DNA from: Rhizomicrobium sp. | GTDB taxonomy: Bacteria; Pseudomonadota; Alphaproteobacteria; Micropepsales; Micropepsaceae | Direction: 5' to 3' | Assembly: GCA_037200385.1 (NCBI GenBank) | Contig: JBBCGL010000001.1 | Location: 1,798,001 to 1,862,000, forward strand | DNA: 64,000 nucleotides | In this document: in pieces, positions 10,801 through 18,276 of the stretch | How positions within the stretch are numbered: position 1 is the stretch's first letter | Layout of the letters: each line of letters starts with the position of its first letter | Program-made: the position numbers and the translations under genes | The notes under the pieces: model-generated | Told to the model about the DNA's origin: nothing | The model's database searches: none | The model's input: the letters and a program-made list of their open reading frames with translations, nothing else

Positions 10801-11970
10801 ATGAGCATCAAAGGCAAGGCCTATGTCATGGGCGCGTTCGAGCACCCGACGCGCGAGGCGCCCGACAAATCCGTCGCGCAGTTGCACGCGGAATGCGCCC
10901 GCGGCGCGCTGGCCGATGCCGGGCTGAACAAAGACGACATCGACGGCTATTTCTGCGCCGGCGACGCGCCGGGCTTCGGCGCGCTGTCGATGGCCGATTA
11001 TATGGGCCTGCGCAACCTGCGGCACATGGATTCCACGGAGACCGGCGGCTCGTCTTACATCCTGCATGTCGGACATGCGGCGGAGGCGATCGCCGCGGGC
11101 AAATGCTCGGTCGCGCTGATCACGCTGGCCGGCAAGCCGCGGACCTCGCCGCCCGGCGGCGGACGCGGCGGCGGCGGTTTCGCGGCCGCGCCGGAAGCGG
11201 CGTTCGAGATGCCTTATGGCGGCACCACGCACAATCAGTACGCGATGTGCGCGACGCGCCACATGCATGAGTTCGGCACGACCAGCGAGCAGCTCGCCTG
11301 GATCAAGGTCGCCGCCTCGCATCATGCGCAGTGGAACCCGCATGCCTTCCTGAAAGAGGTCGTGACGGTCGACGATGTCGTGAACTCGCCGATGATCGCG
11401 ACGCCGCTGCACCGGCTCGATTGCTGCGTCGTCACCGATGGCGGCGGCGCGCTGATCGTCACCAGCCCGGAGGTCGCCAAGCAGCTCGACCGCCCGAAGG
11501 TGAAGGTGCTCGGCGCGGGCGAGGCGCCCAAGGGCACCTATGGCGGCAAGGTCGATCTCACCTTCACGGGCGCCGCGTGGAGCGGGCCCAAGGCCTTCGC
11601 GGAAGCGGGCGTGAAGCCGTCCGACATCAAATACGCCTCGATCTACGACAGCTTCACCATCACCGTGCTGATGCAGCTCGAAGACCTCGGCTTCTGCGAG
11701 AAGGGCCGGGGCGGCAGATTCGTCGCCGACGGCAACCTGATCTCCGGCGTCGGCAAGTTGCCCTTCAACACCGATGGCGGCGGGCTGTGCAACAACCATC
11801 CGACCAACCGCGGCGGCATCACCAAGGTGATCGAAGCGGTGCGCCAGCTGCGCGGGGAGGCGCATCCCAAGGTGCAGGTGCCGAGTTGCGACCTCGCCAT
11901 CGCGCATGGCACGGGCGGCTCGCTGGGCACACGGCATGGCTCGGCCACGCTCATCATGGAACGGGAGTAG
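10801..11970 (+). CDS. Thiolase-like protein without the nucleophilic cysteine
   Basis: A 389-residue thiolase-fold protein of the SCP2-thiolase/Ltp2 type. The expected nucleophile region reads STETGG (residues 78-83) instead of the usual C-x-S-G, so no Cys is available; the late His motif HGTGG is kept (AIAHGTGGSLGTRHG). Such Cys-less members act with a DUF35 protein, as in the Ltp2 retro-aldolases of steroid side-chain breakdown. The next gene, 5 bp downstream, is a DUF35 protein, so the two likely form one complex. The reaction (retro-aldol, condensation or hydrolysis of an acyl-CoA) is inferred. The ATG at 10801 follows a clear gap after the DUF1365 gene. Confidence 0.88.
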   Translation: MSIKGKAYVMGAFEHPTREAPDKSVAQLHAECARGALADAGLNKDDIDGYFCAGDAPGFGALSMADYMGLRNLRHMDSTETGGSSYILHVGHAAEAIAAGKCSVALITLAGKPRTSPPGGGRGGGGFAAAPEAAFEMPYGGTTHNQYAMCATRHMHEFGTTSEQLAWIKVAASHHAQWNPHAFLKEVVTVDDVVNSPMIATPLHRLDCCVVTDGGGALIVTSPEVAKQLDRPKVKVLGAGEAPKGTYGGKVDLTFTGAAWSGPKAFAEAGVKPSDIKYASIYDSFTITVLMQLEDLGFCEKGRGGRFVADGNLISGVGKLPFNTDGGGLCNNHPTNRGGITKVIEAVRQLRGEAHPKVQVPSCDLAIAHGTGGSLGTRHGSATLIMERE

Positions 11971-11975
11971 CGGCG

Positions 11976-12392
11976 ATGTCCGAACCGGGAGAGAAGAAGG
12001 CGCCGGCCGTCCGCAAGATTTTCCCGCCAGCCGTGAACACGGAGACCGAGAGGTTCTGGAAAGCCGCTGAAGAAGGAAAGCTGCTCTACGGCTATTGCCT
12101 CGCCTGCAACGAGCCGCATTACTATCCGCGGAGCTTCTGCCCCTTCTGCTTCTCCGAGCGCGTCGAATGGCGGCAGGCCAGCGGCGATGCGACGGTCTAT
12201 GCCTATTCGATCATGTACCGTTCGCCGACCGGCCCTTATACCATCGCCTATGTCGAGCTCGCCGAAGGGCCGCGCATCCTGACCAACCTGGTCGATTGCG
12301 ACTTCGAGAAGATCGCGATCGACGCGGCGGCGAAGCTCGTGTGGAAGCCGAGCGACGGCGGCGCGCCGGTGCCGTTCTTCACGCTGGCATAG
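11976..12392 (+). CDS. DUF35 zinc-ribbon/OB-fold partner of the thiolase-like protein
   Basis: A 138-residue protein with a rubredoxin-like zinc ribbon (Cys41, Cys44, Cys55, Cys58: two C-x2-C pairs 10 residues apart) followed by an OB-fold that binds acyl-CoA (residues 65-138). It starts 5 bp after the thiolase-like gene with a CGGCG leader and is almost certainly co-transcribed. DUF35 proteins shuttle or present the CoA substrate to thiolase-fold partners. Its end lies 3 bp from the convergent SRAP gene. Confidence 0.92.
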   Translation: MSEPGEKKAPAVRKIFPPAVNTETERFWKAAEEGKLLYGYCLACNEPHYYPRSFCPFCFSERVEWRQASGDATVYAYSIMYRSPTGPYTIAYVELAEGPRILTNLVDCDFEKIAIDAAAKLVWKPSDGGAPVPFFTLA

Positions 12393-12395
12393 CGC

Positions 12396-13040
12396 TCAAA
12401 ACAAAGACCCCTGCACCGGCGCGGGCCTGGGCGGCGGCGGAGGCTTGCCGGCGCGCTCCATGTCCATCGCGATGTCGGACGGCTTGAGGATCGCCTTCAG
12501 CTCGTCGATCGTGGCAGGCGTCTCGCCCAGCCATTTGCCCCAGTCCGCGTCGGCGATCACCGCGGGCATCCGGTCCGTGATGCTGGCGATCAGCGCGTTG
12601 GGCGGCGTGGTCACCATTGCGAAACTCTCCAGCGGCACCGGCGCGGGACCGTTCCAGCGCTCCCAGATCACCGCAATGGCGAGGGACAACCGGCCGCGCG
12701 GCGTGACGACATACTGTTCGGTCTTCTTCGGCGTGATCTCCTTGCCTTCGTTGAAGGAGCCGACCACGACGAGGCCGCGGCGCCGGAAGAACGCATCGCG
12801 GAAGGTCGGCTTCTGCTCGATGGTCTCGGCGCGAGCATGGATGAATTTGGTGCCGATATTCGGGTCCGCCGCATCGGCAGGCACCAAACCCCAGCGCATC
12901 CGCGCGATCTCGCGCACGCCCTGCGCGCCCAGCCGCACCACGCTGGCGAAGCGCATCGGCGTCACCGTCTCGACGGCGAGCGACGGCATCACGCGATCCA
13001 GCTCGGCGTCGTTCAAATCCTGTGTGAATTTTCCGCACAT
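12396..13040 (-). CDS. Divergent SOS response-associated peptidase (SRAP/YedK) family protein
   Basis: A 214-residue SRAP (DUF159) protein. Catalytic Cys2 (MCGKF) is present, as are MRWGLVP, the ARAE segment and the Glu of the F-x-E motif (FNEG in place of FYEW). Two usual active-site positions differ: the Asn before ARAE is His (IHARAE) and the His of H-D-R-M-P is Thr (ITDRMP). SRAP proteins such as YedK and HMCES form a thiazolidine link to abasic sites in single-stranded DNA; the linking Cys2 remains, but the changes may alter crosslink reversal. The C-terminus ends in a proline-rich tail and GSLF. It is convergent with the DUF35 gene. Confidence 0.85.
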   Translation of the reverse strand: MCGKFTQDLNDAELDRVMPSLAVETVTPMRFASVVRLGAQGVREIARMRWGLVPADAADPNIGTKFIHARAETIEQKPTFRDAFFRRRGLVVVGSFNEGKEITPKKTEQYVVTPRGRLSLAIAVIWERWNGPAPVPLESFAMVTTPPNALIASITDRMPAVIADADWGKWLGETPATIDELKAILKPSDIAMDMERAGKPPPPPRPAPVQGSLF

Positions 13041-13076
13041 TTGCGCAAGGCTCTAGAATCGCCGTTCCTTTAGCAC

Positions 13077-13793
13077 ATGGTGAGCCGCAAAGAATGGGAC
13101 AAGCTCGCGGATGCGTTCGAGCGCGAGGTCTGCGACATCACGCGCGAGACCAGGACCGACCGCATCGCGCGGATCGTGCGCGGCCTGTCTCTGAAGGCGA
13201 AGAAGCCGGTTCTGGTCGATCTGGGCTGCGGCCTGGGCACGTTCGTGGCGCGCTATGGCGGCCTGTTCGCGCACAGCTATGCGGTCGAGCATGCGCCGCG
13301 CATCATCGCGCGGGCGAAGAAGGCGCTGGCCGGGCGCAAAGACGTGACGTTCCTCACCTCGAACATTCCGCCGGCGGCGAAAAAGATCGGGCGCCGCGCC
13401 GATCTCGCCGTCTGCATGAACGTCATCACCATGCCCGAGGACCGCATCCGCGAGAGCATGTGGAACGGCATCGCGCGCGTCACCCGCAAGGGCGGCCATG
13501 CGCTGATCGTGGTGCCCTCCATCGAGTCGGACCGCATGGTGGAGCGCGTCGCCTATGGCACCTCGCTGGCGCAGGCCAAGGCGGAGGCGCCGGGCGGATT
13601 GGTGGACCGGGGCGGCGCACGGCAGAAGCATTTCGCGCGCGATGAACTGCACGAGATCCTGGGTCGCCACGGGTTCCGCGTCAGCAAGCTGCAGCGCGTA
13701 ACGTATCCCTGGCAGAAGGAAGGCCTGCGCAAGCCGCGCGGCGCCGGCACGCGCCTGCCGTGGGATTGGCTGGTGCTGGCGGAGCGGGTTTAG
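13077..13793 (+). CDS. Class I SAM-dependent methyltransferase
   Basis: A 238-residue protein with a methyltransferase domain: motif I LVDLGCGLGTF (residues 46-56), the acidic end of strand 2 (AVEHAP) and motif IV region LAVCMNVITMPED. The N-terminal MVSRKEWDKLADAFEREVCDI resembles small-molecule methyltransferases that act with the substrate bound by a helical cap. No specific substrate can be assigned. It is divergent from the SRAP gene (36 bp between start codons), so the two promoters overlap. A palindromic repeat begins 30 bp after its stop. Confidence 0.82.
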   Translation: MVSRKEWDKLADAFEREVCDITRETRTDRIARIVRGLSLKAKKPVLVDLGCGLGTFVARYGGLFAHSYAVEHAPRIIARAKKALAGRKDVTFLTSNIPPAAKKIGRRADLAVCMNVITMPEDRIRESMWNGIARVTRKGGHALIVVPSIESDRMVERVAYGTSLAQAKAEAPGGLVDRGGARQKHFARDELHEILGRHGFRVSKLQRVTYPWQKEGLRKPRGAGTRLPWDWLVLAERV

Positions 13794-13822
13794 AGTTCGT
13801 CGGGTTCGGTTTGAATCACGTC

Positions 13823-13925
13823 TGTCATCCCGGCCAAGCGATGCGTCAGCATCGCGCTGAGCCGGGACCCATTGTGCAAGCGTCTGGATGGGTCCCGGCT
13901 CTCGCTCCGCTCGGCCGGGACGACA
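13823..13925. repeat. Dispersed intergenic palindrome, copy 2
   Basis: A 103-bp inverted repeat opening with TGTCATCCCGGCCAAGCG and closing with CGGCCGGGACGACA, with an inner arm pair around GCCGGGACCCAT / ATGGGTCCCGGC. It lies between the convergent methyltransferase and SDR genes. It is shorter than copies 1 and 3 but shares the end sequence and the GGGACCCA core. Confidence 0.8.
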
Positions 13926-13998
13926 TTCTTGCGTAGGCTGCAAAGAGCATCGCGCACCATGGCCGCAGACCCGCCACCTTCCACTCGACTCAAGGCCC

Positions 13999-14790
13999 CT
14001 ACCGCCCAATCCGTCCCGTCACCGGCATCGAGCTCGTCAGGCCGCCATCGACCGCGATGTGCTGGCCGTTGACGTAGCTCGCCTCGTCGCTCGCAAGAAA
14101 CAGCGCCAGCGCCGCGATTTCTTCCGGATGGCCGTAGCGCTTGAGCGGATTGAGCTGGCCGATGCGGTCCTTCGTCCCGCGCTGCTCGGCATAGTCGAAG
14201 ATCGGCTTGGTCATGCCGGTCTCGATGATGCCGGGACAGATCGCATTCACCCGCACATTGGTGCCGGCCAGGTAATTCGCCGCCGTGGTGGCGAGATTGA
14301 TCACGCCCGCCTTGGACGCACTGTAGGGTCCGCCGCCCGCGCCCGAACGGATGCCCGCCACCGAGGCGGTGCAGACGATGGAGCCCTTCTTGTTCGGGAT
14401 CATCACCCGCGCCGCGTGCTTGATCGCGAGGAAGACGCCGATCAGGTTGACGTCCAGCACCTGGCGCCAATGCTCCGCCGTCAGCTCGAAGAACGGCGGC
14501 TGGCCGCCGCCGGAGATACCCGCATTGGCATAGATCGCGTCGAGCTTGCCGTATTCCTTGACCGCGGCGTCGACGAAGCCGGCCACATCCTCTTCCTGCG
14601 AGACGTCGGCGGTGAGCGCCAGCGCGCGGCCGCCCGCATCCTTGATCGCCTGCACGGTCTCCGCCACGCCCTCGGCACGGTCCACCGCGACCACCGCGGC
14701 GCCCTCCGCCGCGAACAGCTTGGCGCTGGCGCGGCCGATGCCGCTGGCCGCGCCCGTGACGATGGCGACCTTGTCCTTCAAGCGATCCAT
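13999..14790 (-). CDS. Short-chain dehydrogenase/reductase
   Basis: A 263-residue classical SDR. The cofactor motif TGAASGIG is at residues 12-19, NAG at 89-91, and the catalytic set is Ser143, Tyr156 and Lys160 (YSASK). Asp37 after strand 2 suggests NAD(H) preference. It would oxidise or reduce an alcohol/ketone. The ATG at 14790 is preceded by GGGAGAACGTC, a good ribosome site; the frame stays open further up without protein character. It is divergent from the ABC-F gene. Confidence 0.92.
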   Translation of the reverse strand: MDRLKDKVAIVTGAASGIGRASAKLFAAEGAAVVAVDRAEGVAETVQAIKDAGGRALALTADVSQEEDVAGFVDAAVKEYGKLDAIYANAGISGGGQPPFFELTAEHWRQVLDVNLIGVFLAIKHAARVMIPNKKGSIVCTASVAGIRSGAGGGPYSASKAGVINLATTAANYLAGTNVRVNAICPGIIETGMTKPIFDYAEQRGTKDRIGQLNPLKRYGHPEEIAALALFLASDEASYVNGQHIAVDGGLTSSMPVTGRIGR

Positions 14791-14887
14791 GACGTTCTCC
14801 CGATGTCTTCTGGCGACGAGCATAGGGGCGATTTGGCGGGGCGCAAAGCGTGTGCGAAACTGCCGGCGGATATCAATCGAACCGGCC

Positions 14888-16414
14888 ATGGCAGCGCGTC
14901 AGGCCGTCCTCGGCATCGACCGGGGCGGCTTTCATTTCGGCGTCACGAAGATCTTCGAGAACGTGTCGTTCCTGCTGGACGACGCGCGCACCGCGCTGGT
15001 CGGCGAAAATGGCGCCGGCAAATCCACACTGCTCAAATGCCTCGCCGGCGAGCTCGAACTGTCGAACGGGACGATCGTGCGCAGCCGCGGCCTGCGAGTC
15101 GGCATCGTGCCGCAGGAGATTCCCGAGGCGCTGGCCGACATGCCGGTGCGCGCGATGCTGGAGCACGCCCTGCCCGCCGATTCGCGCGACGATCTTTGGA
15201 AGATCGACGTCCTGCTCGACGAACTGCGCATCCCGTCCGAGATCGCGGAGAAGACGTTCGGGCAATTGTCCGGCGGCTGGCAGCGGCTGCTGCTGATCGC
15301 CGCCGCCAAGCTCGGCGAGCCGGATATCGTGATCCTCGACGAGCCGACCAACCATCTCGACCTCGAGAACATCAACAAGCTCGAGCGCTGGCTGGAAGAC
15401 GACCGCATGCCGATGCTGATCGTCAGCCACGACCGCGAATTCCTCGGCCGCACCACGGCGCGCACGATCTTCCTGCGCAAGGACGGCGCGCATGCCTTCA
15501 AGGCGCCCTTTGCCGCGGCGCGCGAGGAGCTGCTGCAGCGCGATGCCACCGCCGCCAAGCAGCGCAAGCTGGAAGAGCGCGAGGTGACGCGGCTGGAGAA
15601 AGTAGCGGCGCGCTACAAGGCCTGGGGCGTGCTCAACTCGAAATTCCACAAGAAGCAGCGCGCCACCGAAAAGCGCATCGCGCGCATCGAAGACGGCGCG
15701 ACCGAGGTCTACCGGCCCAAGAACCGCAAGCTGGAGCTCAACGACGAGGCGATCGACGCCAAGGTCGCGCTGCGGCTCTCGAACCTGGCGGTCAAGACGC
15801 CGGACGGCGCGCGCACCCTGGTCACCATCGACCGCCTGGTGGTCGCGGCGGGCGAGCGCGTCGCGCTCTTGGGGCCGAACGGCTCGGGAAAATCGACGCT
15901 TCTGACCGTGCTGGCGCGCGCCTATGACCCGGCGCAGGAGCATTACGACGGCCGCGCCCCGGTGCGCTTCAACCCGGCGACCAATCTCGTCTATTTCGAC
16001 CAGCGCATGGCGGACCTGCCGCTGGACATGACGCTGGCGCAATACATCGCGCAGGTGAAGACCGTGAACAACGCCCAGGCGGTCGCGGTGCTGGCCAAGG
16101 CGGGCTTCGCCTTCGAGCGGATGGATTCGGCGATCGGCAGCCTCAGCTATGGCGAGCAGTCACGGCTGGTCTTTCTGCGCATGAAGCTGCTCAAGCCGAA
16201 CTTCTATATGCTGGACGAGCCGACCAACCATCTCGACATCGAGGGGCAGGAAGACCTCGAGGCGCAGCTTGAAGAATCGGACGTCTCCTGCATCTTCGTG
16301 AGCCATGACCGCTATTTCACCCGCACCGCCGCAACGCGGTTCCTCGAGATCCGCAAAGGGCGTCTGGTGGATGTGGAGAATGCGGATGAGTTCTTTGATG
16401 CGCAATCGGATTGA
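14888..16414 (+). CDS. ABC-F family ATPase
   Basis: A 508-residue soluble protein with two ABC ATPase domains and no membrane segment. Walker A motifs are GENGAGKST (39-47) and GPNGSGKST (about 330-338); signatures are LSGGWQ and LSYGEQS; Walker B/D-loops are ILDEPTNHLD and MLDEPTNHLD. A charged, helical linker between the domains (about residues 220-300, rich in K/R/E) is the P-site tRNA interaction motif region. ABC-F proteins bind the ribosome E site and tune translation or give antibiotic resistance; which subfamily this belongs to is not clear. A second ABC-F gene lies at 28640. Confidence 0.92.
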   Translation: MAARQAVLGIDRGGFHFGVTKIFENVSFLLDDARTALVGENGAGKSTLLKCLAGELELSNGTIVRSRGLRVGIVPQEIPEALADMPVRAMLEHALPADSRDDLWKIDVLLDELRIPSEIAEKTFGQLSGGWQRLLLIAAAKLGEPDIVILDEPTNHLDLENINKLERWLEDDRMPMLIVSHDREFLGRTTARTIFLRKDGAHAFKAPFAAAREELLQRDATAAKQRKLEEREVTRLEKVAARYKAWGVLNSKFHKKQRATEKRIARIEDGATEVYRPKNRKLELNDEAIDAKVALRLSNLAVKTPDGARTLVTIDRLVVAAGERVALLGPNGSGKSTLLTVLARAYDPAQEHYDGRAPVRFNPATNLVYFDQRMADLPLDMTLAQYIAQVKTVNNAQAVAVLAKAGFAFERMDSAIGSLSYGEQSRLVFLRMKLLKPNFYMLDEPTNHLDIEGQEDLEAQLEESDVSCIFVSHDRYFTRTAATRFLEIRKGRLVDVENADEFFDAQSD

Positions 16415-16421
16415 AACAACT

Positions 16422-16551
16422 TGTCATCCCCGGCCGAGCGATGCGACGGAATCGCGAGGGGAAGGGGACCCAGGTGGCAAACATCGCCACGCTATTTCCT
16501 ACCTGGGTCCCCTTTCCTTCGCGCGCTGCGCGCGCTCAGCCGGGGATGACA
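16422..16551. repeat. Dispersed intergenic palindrome, copy 3
   Basis: A 130-bp inverted repeat opening with TGTCATCCCCGGCCGAGCG and closing with CAGCCGGGGATGACA. The core arms GGGACCCAGGT / ACCTGGGTCCC match copy 1. Unlike copies 1 and 2 it lies between two genes on the same strand (ABC-F and VOC), so a terminator role between operons is possible here. Confidence 0.85.
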
Positions 16552-16567
16552 GCGAGAAGGACTATCC

Positions 16568-17254
16568 ATGAACCTCGCCAAGCCCCGCGTCGATATCGGG
16601 CTCAACACCAACCGGCTGGAGGAGATGCTCGCCTTCTGGCAGGGACGGATGGGCGTGCCGTTCGATCATGTCCTGCCGATCCGCAAGGGGCAGAAGCAGC
16701 ACCGTCACGATCTGTCGGGCTCCGTCCTCAAGATCAACCACTTCGCCGATCCTCTGCCCGAGGTGCCGCGGGCGGGCTACGCGGAGGTCCTCATCGCGCG
16801 CGCCGGCCTGCCGGACATCCAGCTGTTCACCGACCCGGAGGGCACGACCGTCACGCTCGTGCCGCCGGGCACGCTCGGCATCGAGCAGATCGGCATCAAG
16901 CTCAAGGTGCGCGATCTCGAAGCGCACAAGCGGTTCTATCGCGAAGCGCTCGGCCTCACCGAGATCGCGCACGGCCATGGCGCGGCCTTCCGCGCCGGCG
17001 AGACTGCGATCCTGCTCGAGGAGTCCGACGACGCGCCGGCCGATGCGGCGTTCCAGGGCGCGGGCTTCCGCTACATCACCTTCCAGGTGTTCAGATGCGA
17101 CGAAGAGCACGCCCGCATCCTCGCGCATGGCGGGCGCGAGGCGCTGGCGCCGACGACGCTGGGCACCACGGCCCGGATCTCCATGGTGCGCGATCCGGAC
17201 GGCAACTGGATCGAGATCTCCCAGCGCGCCACGCTCACCGGCTCGCTGGAGTAG
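16568..17254 (+). CDS. VOC (glyoxalase/dioxygenase) superfamily protein
   Basis: A 228-residue protein with two beta-alpha-beta-beta-beta modules (about residues 6-100 and 108-220). The second opens with IEQIGIKLKVRDLEAHKRFYREALGL and ends with MVRDPDGNWIEISQ, the classic metal-binding end of a VOC domain (Glu in W-I-E). The first module ends with FTDPEGTTVTLVPPG. Family members are glyoxalases, extradiol dioxygenases and epimerases; which reaction applies cannot be seen. The Kdo hydroxylase gene follows 27 bp downstream and may be in the same operon. Confidence 0.85.
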   Translation: MNLAKPRVDIGLNTNRLEEMLAFWQGRMGVPFDHVLPIRKGQKQHRHDLSGSVLKINHFADPLPEVPRAGYAEVLIARAGLPDIQLFTDPEGTTVTLVPPGTLGIEQIGIKLKVRDLEAHKRFYREALGLTEIAHGHGAAFRAGETAILLEESDDAPADAAFQGAGFRYITFQVFRCDEEHARILAHGGREALAPTTLGTTARISMVRDPDGNWIEISQRATLTGSLE

Positions 17255-17281
17255 CGCGCGTCCCTTTGCTACAAGGCCTGC

Positions 17282-18163
17282 ATGACGCTGGAGCCCATCT
17301 CGACCTTCGAATTCGACCGCTGGACCGGGCCGTTCGGCGACGCCGAGCGCGCCGCGGCGCAGGATGCGCTGGAGAGCGGCCAGGTGCTCTATTTCCCCCA
17401 TCTGCCCTTCGTCGTCGGCAACAGCGAGAACACGCTGCTGACCGACGCGCTGTCGAATGGGCGGCAGAAGAACATCAGCCGCGATCCCGATGGCCGCATC
17501 CAGGGCGATTCCGCCGCGCCCGAAACGGCGGCGCAGCTCTCGGCGATGATGGGGCGCTTCGCCGAGCAGGCCCGCGCATTGGTGCTGGGGCTTTTCCCCG
17601 GCTATGCCGCGACCATCGCGCAGGCCCGCACGAGCTATCGACCCGTCGAGATCGCCGGGCGCAGCGCCAGCCCGCGCAACGACGACAAGCGGCTGCACGT
17701 CGACGCCTTCCCGTCGCGGCCGCAGCGCGGCAGCCGCATCCTGCGGGTGTTCTCCAACATCCACCCGATGGGCGGGCGCCGCGTCTGGCATGTCGGCGAG
17801 CCGTTCGAAGACGTCGCGAAGCGATACGCCGCCAAGGCGCGCAAGCCCCTGCCCCTCGAACCCTGGCTGTTCGAGGCCCTCGGCGTCACGCGCGGCCGGC
17901 GCAGCGCCTATGATTATCTGATGCTCGGCCTGCATGACGGCGCCAAGCTCGATACCGGCTACCAGGCCAATGCGCCGCAGGTGGCGTTCGCCTTTCCCGC
18001 CGGCACGAGCTGGATGTGCTTCACCGACCAGGCGATGCATGCCGCACGCAGCGGCCAGTTCGCGCTGGAGCAGACCTTCCACCTGCCGGTGGCCGCGCTC
18101 GCCTATCCCGAGCGCTCGCCGCTCAAGATCCTCGAACGGATGACCGGGCAGGCGCTGGTCTGA
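17282..18163 (+). CDS. kdoO: Kdo 3-hydroxylase family Fe(II)/2-oxoglutarate dioxygenase
   Basis: A 293-residue protein matching the Kdo hydroxylase family, which converts Kdo to Ko in the lipopolysaccharide inner core. The iron ligands are His139-x-Asp141 in LHVDAFPSRP and probably His253 in DQAMHAARSG. Other family landmarks are the N-terminal QVLYFPHLPF, RVFSNIHPMGGRRVWHVGEPF and the YDYLMLGLHD block. It would act in the cytoplasm or at the inner membrane on the lipid A-Kdo precursor. The upstream VOC gene is 27 bp away. The symbol is assigned by family resemblance. Confidence 0.82.
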   Translation: MTLEPISTFEFDRWTGPFGDAERAAAQDALESGQVLYFPHLPFVVGNSENTLLTDALSNGRQKNISRDPDGRIQGDSAAPETAAQLSAMMGRFAEQARALVLGLFPGYAATIAQARTSYRPVEIAGRSASPRNDDKRLHVDAFPSRPQRGSRILRVFSNIHPMGGRRVWHVGEPFEDVAKRYAAKARKPLPLEPWLFEALGVTRGRRSAYDYLMLGLHDGAKLDTGYQANAPQVAFAFPAGTSWMCFTDQAMHAARSGQFALEQTFHLPVAALAYPERSPLKILERMTGQALV

Positions 18164-18276
18164 CGCCGCCGCCCGGACGGGGATGCCGCGGGTGTAAGCA
18201 GCGCCTGCACGGCAACGGTCATAAAAGTTTCGCGCCACCAGCTTAGATCGGCCACGCACTTTGCGGGGACGAGACC

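Noticed and set aside
9105-10817. Long minus-strand frame opposite the acyltransferase and DUF1365 genes
   Set aside because: It has no ribosome site and an arginine/glutamine-rich random composition, and it lies fully opposite two well-recognised genes; G+C-rich DNA gives such shadow frames.
13888-15927. Long plus-strand frame across the SDR gene and the ABC-F gene
   Set aside because: It crosses a palindromic repeat and two real genes in other frames and has low-complexity, Arg-rich sequence.
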